Assembly: GCA_023426265.1 (NCBI GenBank)
Contig: JAFABA010000130.1
Span: 1 to 7,932 of the forward strand
Direction: 5' to 3'
From: Bacillota bacterium
Lineage (GTDB): Bacteria; Bacillota; Clostridia; Christensenellales; CAG-138
DNA: 7,932 nt
This document shows, one piece after another, positions 4,693 through 7,932 of the stretch (position 1 is its first letter; each line of letters begins with the position of its first letter). The translations under genes were made by a program, and so were the position numbers. The notes under the pieces are model-generated. The model made no database searches and was not told where the DNA came from. It saw only the letters and a program-made list of their open reading frames with translations.

Positions 4693-7071
4693 GCGTATTG
4701 CCAAGCCATCCAGGCGGGAGAGGGATTCAAATCGTACTGCGCCGGGAATTCCTCCGGCGCAGTGCACAGCGCGTTTCAACGCGCTGTCAACCTCAGGATA
4801 GAGGACACGCTCATTTGCATCGCCACACCGGATGTCGGCGGCGCATACCATTGCCTCAATGTGGCGGAAAAGGACATCTCGTTTTTTGTGCCGGGTCAGC
4901 CGGTACGCTTTTCTTCGGAGGGCGTAACGGTCGGCGGCATATACATATCTCTACAAAACGTTCCCCTGTACCGCTCTCCGTTGTCCCCTTCTTTGCGGGG
5001 AACGGCAAGCGGGCCGATGATACTACGGTTTAAGCAGATCATGGACCGAAAAGCGCCCCGTGCAGGCGTCCACACCGGCAGGGAGCCGGAGCTTCTGTGT
5101 TTGCTTCATACAACAGAACTTGCCGCGGCGGCGGCGCGCCTCATTGGACTTGGTCCCGGACTTACCCCTGCGGGAGATGATATTCTGCTGGGGTATTTGG
5201 TGATTTATGCGCATATGGGCGGAGACGAAAAACAGCTTTCGGCGCTTCGCGATGCGGTTTTAAAAAATCTTCCCCGCACGGGTGATATCAGCGCGCAGAT
5301 GCTTCATGACGCCGTTCTCGGGCATTACCCGGAACGGGCGGCTGCGGTCACAGCGACGCTGTGCAGGGGAGAGCTTGAAAGCCTTGACGTGCTGCTGTCC
5401 CGCCTGATGGAAACGGGAGCAAGTAGCGGCAGCGATATGGCGGCGGGCATGTATGCTGCATTGTGCGCATGCGAAATGGAAGCGCTGCCGCCGTCTGACC
5501 AATTGAACAGGAGGGAAAGGAAATTGCTGCGTACGACGCTTATTAGGCATAACCTGTACTCCGATTCCGTGAGCCTCATGCGCATGGGCAACCAGGCGAA
5601 GGCGCTCCCGGGCGTTGCCGACGTGCTCGTGGGCATGGCGACGGAACTCAACAAGGAGCTGCTCGAGGCCATGGGCTGTATGACCGAGGACGCGATGAAG
5701 GCCGGGCCAAACGACCTGCTCATCGGCATTCTGGCGCAGGCGGAAGAGGCGCTCCATTCGGCCGTGGAGGAAGTGGACGCGCTGCTGCAAAACAAAAAGC
5801 GCGCCTCAGGGAAAGAAAAGCAGGGCGCAATCTATGAGACCATAAGCGACGCGGTGGAGCAAGGGGAAGGGTACAACCTCGCCGTCATATCCGTACCCGG
5901 CGCGTACGCCGCGCGGGAATGCCGCATCGCGCTCCAAAATGGCCTGAACGTATTCCTGTTCAGCGACAATGTCTCCGTGGAGGACGAGATCCGTCTCAAA
6001 CAGCTTGCGAACGAACGCAGGCTGTTCCTGATGGGGCCGGATTGCGGCACCGCCATATTAAACGGCGTACCGTTGGGGTTTGCGAACGCGGTGCGCAAGG
6101 GAAACATCGGCATCGCCGCCGCCTCCGGCACTGGGTTGCAGCATGTGACAGCGCTGCTGCACCACATGGGCGCGGGCATTTCGCAGGCAATCGGCACCGG
6201 CGGGCGCGACCTTTCCGCCAAGGTGGGGGGAAGGACGATGCTCTTTGCGCTCGACGCGTTGGCGGAGGATGAAGAGACCAAAGTCGTCATGATACTCTCC
6301 AAACCCCCCGCGCCCGAGGTGGCGGAGGCCGTGCTGGAGAAAGCAAAGGGCATGCAAAAACCCGTGGTGCTCTGCCTGTTCGGGCGGGAATTGAAGGGAG
6401 ATTTGGGCGACATCACGCTTTGCGCGGATATGGAACAGGCGGCGGCCACGGCGGCGCAATTGTCGCTGGGGCATCCTGTGGAGCTAAACGATTCCCACTT
6501 TAATAGGGCGCCGGTGGAGGCGTTTCAAAAGCAACGCAGGCCGGAGCAACGTTATGTGCGCGGCATATTCGGCGGCGGTACCGTCTGTGACGAGGCCATG
6601 GTCACGTTCCGAATACGCGGCATTCCCATCTGTTCCAATATCCCGCTCTCGAAAGAGGAAGCGCTTCTTGACATCCATCGCAGCGAGGGCAATACGTTCC
6701 TGGACATGGGGGACGATTATTTCACCAGGGGCAAGCCGCATCCCATGATCGAGCCCTCCCTGCGCAACAAGCGCATCGTGGCGGACGCGTTGCTGCCCGA
6801 TACCGCCGTAATGCTTCTCGACGTGGAACTCGGCTATGGTTGCCACCCCGATCCCGCGGGCGTATTGCTTGAGGCTGTACGGGAGGCTAAAAGTAAGCTT
6901 CAGGGCCGGGAACTGCTGTGGATCGCCTCCGTCATCGGCACGCCGGGCGACCCGCAGGGGTATGAGGAGCAGATGCAAAAGCTTGCGGACGCGGGCTTTG
7001 TGGTGACTTTGAGCAATGTGCGTGCCGCCAGCTTGGCCGCATCCGTGGTGCAGGAAGGAGGCGCGTTATGA
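4690..7071 (+). CDS. fdrA: DUF2877 - FdrA in-frame fusion (AllH-like plus AllF-like subunits)
   Basis: A single 793-codon frame carrying two families that are separate genes in E. coli (ylbF and fdrA). Residues 1-278 are DUF2877: GLGPGLTPAGDDIL (153-166) and GASSGSDMAAGMYAAL (243-258) match the YlbF motifs, and E. coli YlbF ends shortly after the second one. Residues 279-793 are FdrA: an N-terminal region with SDSVSLM, a succinyl-CoA-synthetase-alpha-like CoA-binding domain, MGPDCGTAIL, GNIGIAAASGTG, and C-terminal GDDYFTRGKPHP and GTPGDPQ. The phosphohistidine motif of SucD is not visible. The E. coli homologues are reported as oxamate carbamoyltransferase subunits, so a role in carbamoyl or acyl transfer is likely; the substrate here is unknown. 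The junction retains an SD and TTG start, so free FdrA may also be made. A lost stop codon, or a frameshift or sequencing error, is the alternative to a true fusion. Confidence 0.8.
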   Translation: MAYCQAIQAGEGFKSYCAGNSSGAVHSAFQRAVNLRIEDTLICIATPDVGGAYHCLNVAEKDISFFVPGQPVRFSSEGVTVGGIYISLQNVPLYRSPLSPSLRGTASGPMILRFKQIMDRKAPRAGVHTGREPELLCLLHTTELAAAAARLIGLGPGLTPAGDDILLGYLVIYAHMGGDEKQLSALRDAVLKNLPRTGDISAQMLHDAVLGHYPERAAAVTATLCRGELESLDVLLSRLMETGASSGSDMAAGMYAALCACEMEALPPSDQLNRRERKLLRTTLIRHNLYSDSVSLMRMGNQAKALPGVADVLVGMATELNKELLEAMGCMTEDAMKAGPNDLLIGILAQAEEALHSAVEEVDALLQNKKRASGKEKQGAIYETISDAVEQGEGYNLAVISVPGAYAARECRIALQNGLNVFLFSDNVSVEDEIRLKQLANERRLFLMGPDCGTAILNGVPLGFANAVRKGNIGIAAASGTGLQHVTALLHHMGAGISQAIGTGGRDLSAKVGGRTMLFALDALAEDEETKVVMILSKPPAPEVAEAVLEKAKGMQKPVVLCLFGRELKGDLGDITLCADMEQAAATAAQLSLGHPVELNDSHFNRAPVEAFQKQRRPEQRYVRGIFGGGTVCDEAMVTFRIRGIPICSNIPLSKEEALLDIHRSEGNTFLDMGDDYFTRGKPHPMIEPSLRNKRIVADALLPDTAVMLLDVELGYGCHPDPAGVLLEAVREAKSKLQGRELLWIASVIGTPGDPQGYEEQMQKLADAGFVVTLSNVRAASLAASVVQEGGAL
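4734..4787 (+). repeat. Two perfect adjacent stem-loops inside the start of the DUF2877 coding region
   Basis: Hairpin 1: actgcgccgg (4736-4745) pairs with ccggcgcagt (4754-4763), 10 bp perfect, 8-nt loop, extended by a T-G and a G-C pair (4734-4735 with 4764-4765). Hairpin 2 begins on the next base: acagcgcgtt (4766-4775) pairs with aacgcgctgt (4778-4787), 10 bp perfect around 2 nt. No T-tract follows, so this is not a normal terminator. It could be an mRNA stability or pause element early in the gene, or a coincidence of GC-rich codons. Confidence 0.6.
5509..5526 (+). promoter_or_regulatory. Internal ribosome binding site and TTG start for FdrA
   Basis: AGGAGGG (5509-5515) lies 8 nt before an in-frame TTG (5524-5526), exactly where FdrA homology begins (LLRTTLIRHNLYSDSVSLM against the E. 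coli FdrA N-terminus, which also has QDSVSLM near residue 12). Such a site is expected between separate genes and unexpected inside a fusion. Confidence 0.65.
5524..7071 (+). CDS. fdrA: FdrA (acyl-CoA synthetase-like, AllF-type) from the internal TTG start
   Basis: The alternative or additional product of the fused frame: 515 aa starting at TTG behind a strong SD. In this numbering the key features are SDSVSLM near residue 13, VISVPGAYAARECRIAL in the CoA-binding-like domain, MGPDCGT (170-176), GNIGIAAASGTG (193-204), GGRDLSAKVGG shortly after, GDDYFTRGKPHP (396-407) and GTPGDPQ (472-478). E. coli FdrA has about 555 residues; this one ends about 40 earlier, and a similar-sized module stands at the N-terminus of the following DUF1116 protein. 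The gene ends in an ATGA overlap (7068-7071) with that gene, so the two are translationally coupled. It is listed beside the fusion because the sequence cannot say which form is made. Confidence 0.6.
   Translation: MLRTTLIRHNLYSDSVSLMRMGNQAKALPGVADVLVGMATELNKELLEAMGCMTEDAMKAGPNDLLIGILAQAEEALHSAVEEVDALLQNKKRASGKEKQGAIYETISDAVEQGEGYNLAVISVPGAYAARECRIALQNGLNVFLFSDNVSVEDEIRLKQLANERRLFLMGPDCGTAILNGVPLGFANAVRKGNIGIAAASGTGLQHVTALLHHMGAGISQAIGTGGRDLSAKVGGRTMLFALDALAEDEETKVVMILSKPPAPEVAEAVLEKAKGMQKPVVLCLFGRELKGDLGDITLCADMEQAAATAAQLSLGHPVELNDSHFNRAPVEAFQKQRRPEQRYVRGIFGGGTVCDEAMVTFRIRGIPICSNIPLSKEEALLDIHRSEGNTFLDMGDDYFTRGKPHPMIEPSLRNKRIVADALLPDTAVMLLDVELGYGCHPDPAGVLLEAVREAKSKLQGRELLWIASVIGTPGDPQGYEEQMQKLADAGFVVTLSNVRAASLAASVVQEGGAL
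7055..7070 (+). promoter_or_regulatory. RBS and overlapping start of the DUF1116 gene
   Basis: AAGGAGG (7055-7061), 6-nt spacer, ATG 7068, whose last two bases begin the FdrA stop TGA (7069-7071). Confidence 0.8.
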
Positions 7072-7932
7072 GCAAGCTATTTCATGAGCCCGTCAAGGCC
7101 GTCAATCTGGGCAGCCGCGATTTTTACGAGGACCTCATTAAGCAGGGAGTCGAGGCCGTGCACCTTGACTGGAAGCCCGCGGCGAAGGGCGATCCGGCGC
7201 TTCTTGCGGCGCTCGAACGGCTGGAAGACAACCCCGCAATCGAGGCCGCGAACACGGAGGCCATCAGCCGCATCAACCAGGCGCACCCGTACCTGGTGGA
7301 TGTAGGCGTCGCGCGGGATGTGATCCCCGGCATGATGGAGGATACGCTGCTGCACGCAGGGCCGCCGATTACGTGGAAACGCATGAGCGGGCCGCTGCGC
7401 GGGGCGGTGATCGGCGCGCTGCTGTTTGAACAGCGGGCAAACACGCCGGAAGAAGCGGAGGCTTTGGCAGCTTCCGGAACCATACAATTCTCCCCCTGCC
7501 ACGAACACTGTACGGTAGGCCCCATGGCGGGAATTGTCTCGCCCTCCATGCCGGTGTTTGTGGTGGAAAATAAAAACGGCGGCAACCGCACCTACGCCAC
7601 CATGAACGAGGGCTTAGGCAAGGTGCTGCGCTTTGGCGCATACAGCGAAGAAGTGCTTTCCCGCCTGTACTGGATGCGGGAGGTGCTGGCCCCCGGCATA
7701 CGGGAGGCGGTACGGCTTTCCGGCGGCATCGATCTCAAATCCATCATCGCGCAGGCGCTGCATATGGGGGACGAGGTGCACAACCGCAACAAGGCGGCAA
7801 CCTCCCTTTTAATACGCACACTGCTGCCTTTCCTGCTTCAGGCGAAGCTTGGCGAAGAAGAGCGCCTCGCCATCGTACGTTTCATCAACGGCAACGACCA
7901 TTTCTTTTTGAACCTTTCCATGGCTTCCTGCA
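7068..7932 (+). CDS. DUF1116 protein (YlbE/AllG family), 3'-truncated, with an extra N-terminal module
   Basis: The first 288 codons; the frame runs off the right edge. From about residue 65 it aligns with E. coli YlbE: HPYLVDV (against RPHWLDV), LLHAGPP (94-100), SGPLRGAVIGALLFE, FSPCHEHCTVGPM (141-153), MPVFVVENKNGGNRTYATMNEG, VLRFGAYSEEVLSRLYWMR, MGDEVHNRN (233-241) and HFFLNLSMASC at the edge. YlbE is described as a subunit of E. coli oxamate carbamoyltransferase with FdrA and YlbF. Residues 1-60 are additional relative to E. coli YlbE; VNLGSRDFYEDLIKQG and VEAVHLDWKPAAKGD look like the module I recall at the C-terminus of longer FdrA proteins. Overlap with the preceding gene by 4 nt argues for coupled translation and a shared complex. 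C143-H-E-H-C style clustering (Cys144, His145, His147, Cys148) could bind metal, though that is speculative. Confidence 0.9.
   Translation, partial: MSKLFHEPVKAVNLGSRDFYEDLIKQGVEAVHLDWKPAAKGDPALLAALERLEDNPAIEAANTEAISRINQAHPYLVDVGVARDVIPGMMEDTLLHAGPPITWKRMSGPLRGAVIGALLFEQRANTPEEAEALAASGTIQFSPCHEHCTVGPMAGIVSPSMPVFVVENKNGGNRTYATMNEGLGKVLRFGAYSEEVLSRLYWMREVLAPGIREAVRLSGGIDLKSIIAQALHMGDEVHNRNKAATSLLIRTLLPFLLQAKLGEEERLAIVRFINGNDHFFLNLSMASC

Noticed and set aside
4978..5003. Bulged stem (ccgtt..cccc with ggggaacgg) within DUF2877 as a regulatory hairpin
   Set aside because: It has a 2-nt bulge, no T-tract and nothing beyond what GC-rich coding sequence gives by chance.
5832..6449. 205-codon minus-strand open frame opposite FdrA, and similar long antisense frames at 4016-4318 and 5260-5795
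   Set aside because: GC-rich shadow frames opposite well-recognised domains; low-complexity Ser/Ala/Arg-rich translations with no motif.
1..7932. CRISPR array, tRNA or rRNA gene, transposase, phage or toxin-antitoxin genes
   Set aside because: No repeat-spacer pattern, cloverleaf, or recognisable mobile or defence protein is present on either strand.

Overview
The window looks like a fermentative, moderately GC-rich Bacillota genome (Clostridia-like). The reasons are the sodium-pump decarboxylase beta subunit, strong AGGAGG-type ribosome binding sites, TTG/GTG starts next to ATG, AT-rich divergent promoters and a CdaR-type regulator. No species can be named from the sequence alone.

Layout. 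(1) Bases 1-738 are the C-terminal 245 codons of a membrane decarboxylase beta subunit (OadB/GcdB/MmdB family), followed by a strong stem-loop terminator at 751-796. (2) Bases 739-960 hold that terminator and a degenerate inverted repeat resembling a common bacterial dispersed repeat. (3) A CdaR-family regulator lies on the minus strand (961-2142). (4) An AT-rich divergent intergenic region (2143-2455) has a good promoter on each strand, with a small palindrome midway between the two -35 boxes. (5) A tight plus-strand operon runs from 2456 off the right edge: a GNAT-like protein, a thiolase-fold protein, a DUF35 Zn-ribbon/OB protein, a DUF2877 domain fused in frame to FdrA, and a DUF1116 protein. 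Gene gaps are 4, 1, 18 and -4 nt.

How the genes may work together. DUF2877, FdrA and DUF1116 are the families of E. coli YlbF, FdrA and YlbE, described as subunits of an oxamate carbamoyltransferase in anaerobic allantoin breakdown (AllH/AllF/AllG). Here they follow a thiolase/DUF35 pair rather than allantoin genes. The thiolase-fold protein has Pro at the position of the nucleophilic Cys but keeps the two catalytic His motifs. This recalls DUF35-partnered thiolase-fold aldolases such as Ltp2 with ChsH2 in steroid side-chain breakdown. My inference is a CdaR-controlled catabolic pathway that couples C-C cleavage (or another non-thiolytic reaction) of an acyl-CoA to carbamoyl or acyl transfer by the FdrA complex. 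The substrate is unknown.

Most worth checking: the Cys-less thiolase/DUF35 pair inside an FdrA operon; the DUF2877-FdrA fusion, which still carries an internal Shine-Dalgarno and TTG start at the domain junction; an extra N-terminal module on the DUF1116 protein that may be the piece missing from the short FdrA; and two perfect back-to-back hairpins inside the start of the DUF2877 coding region.
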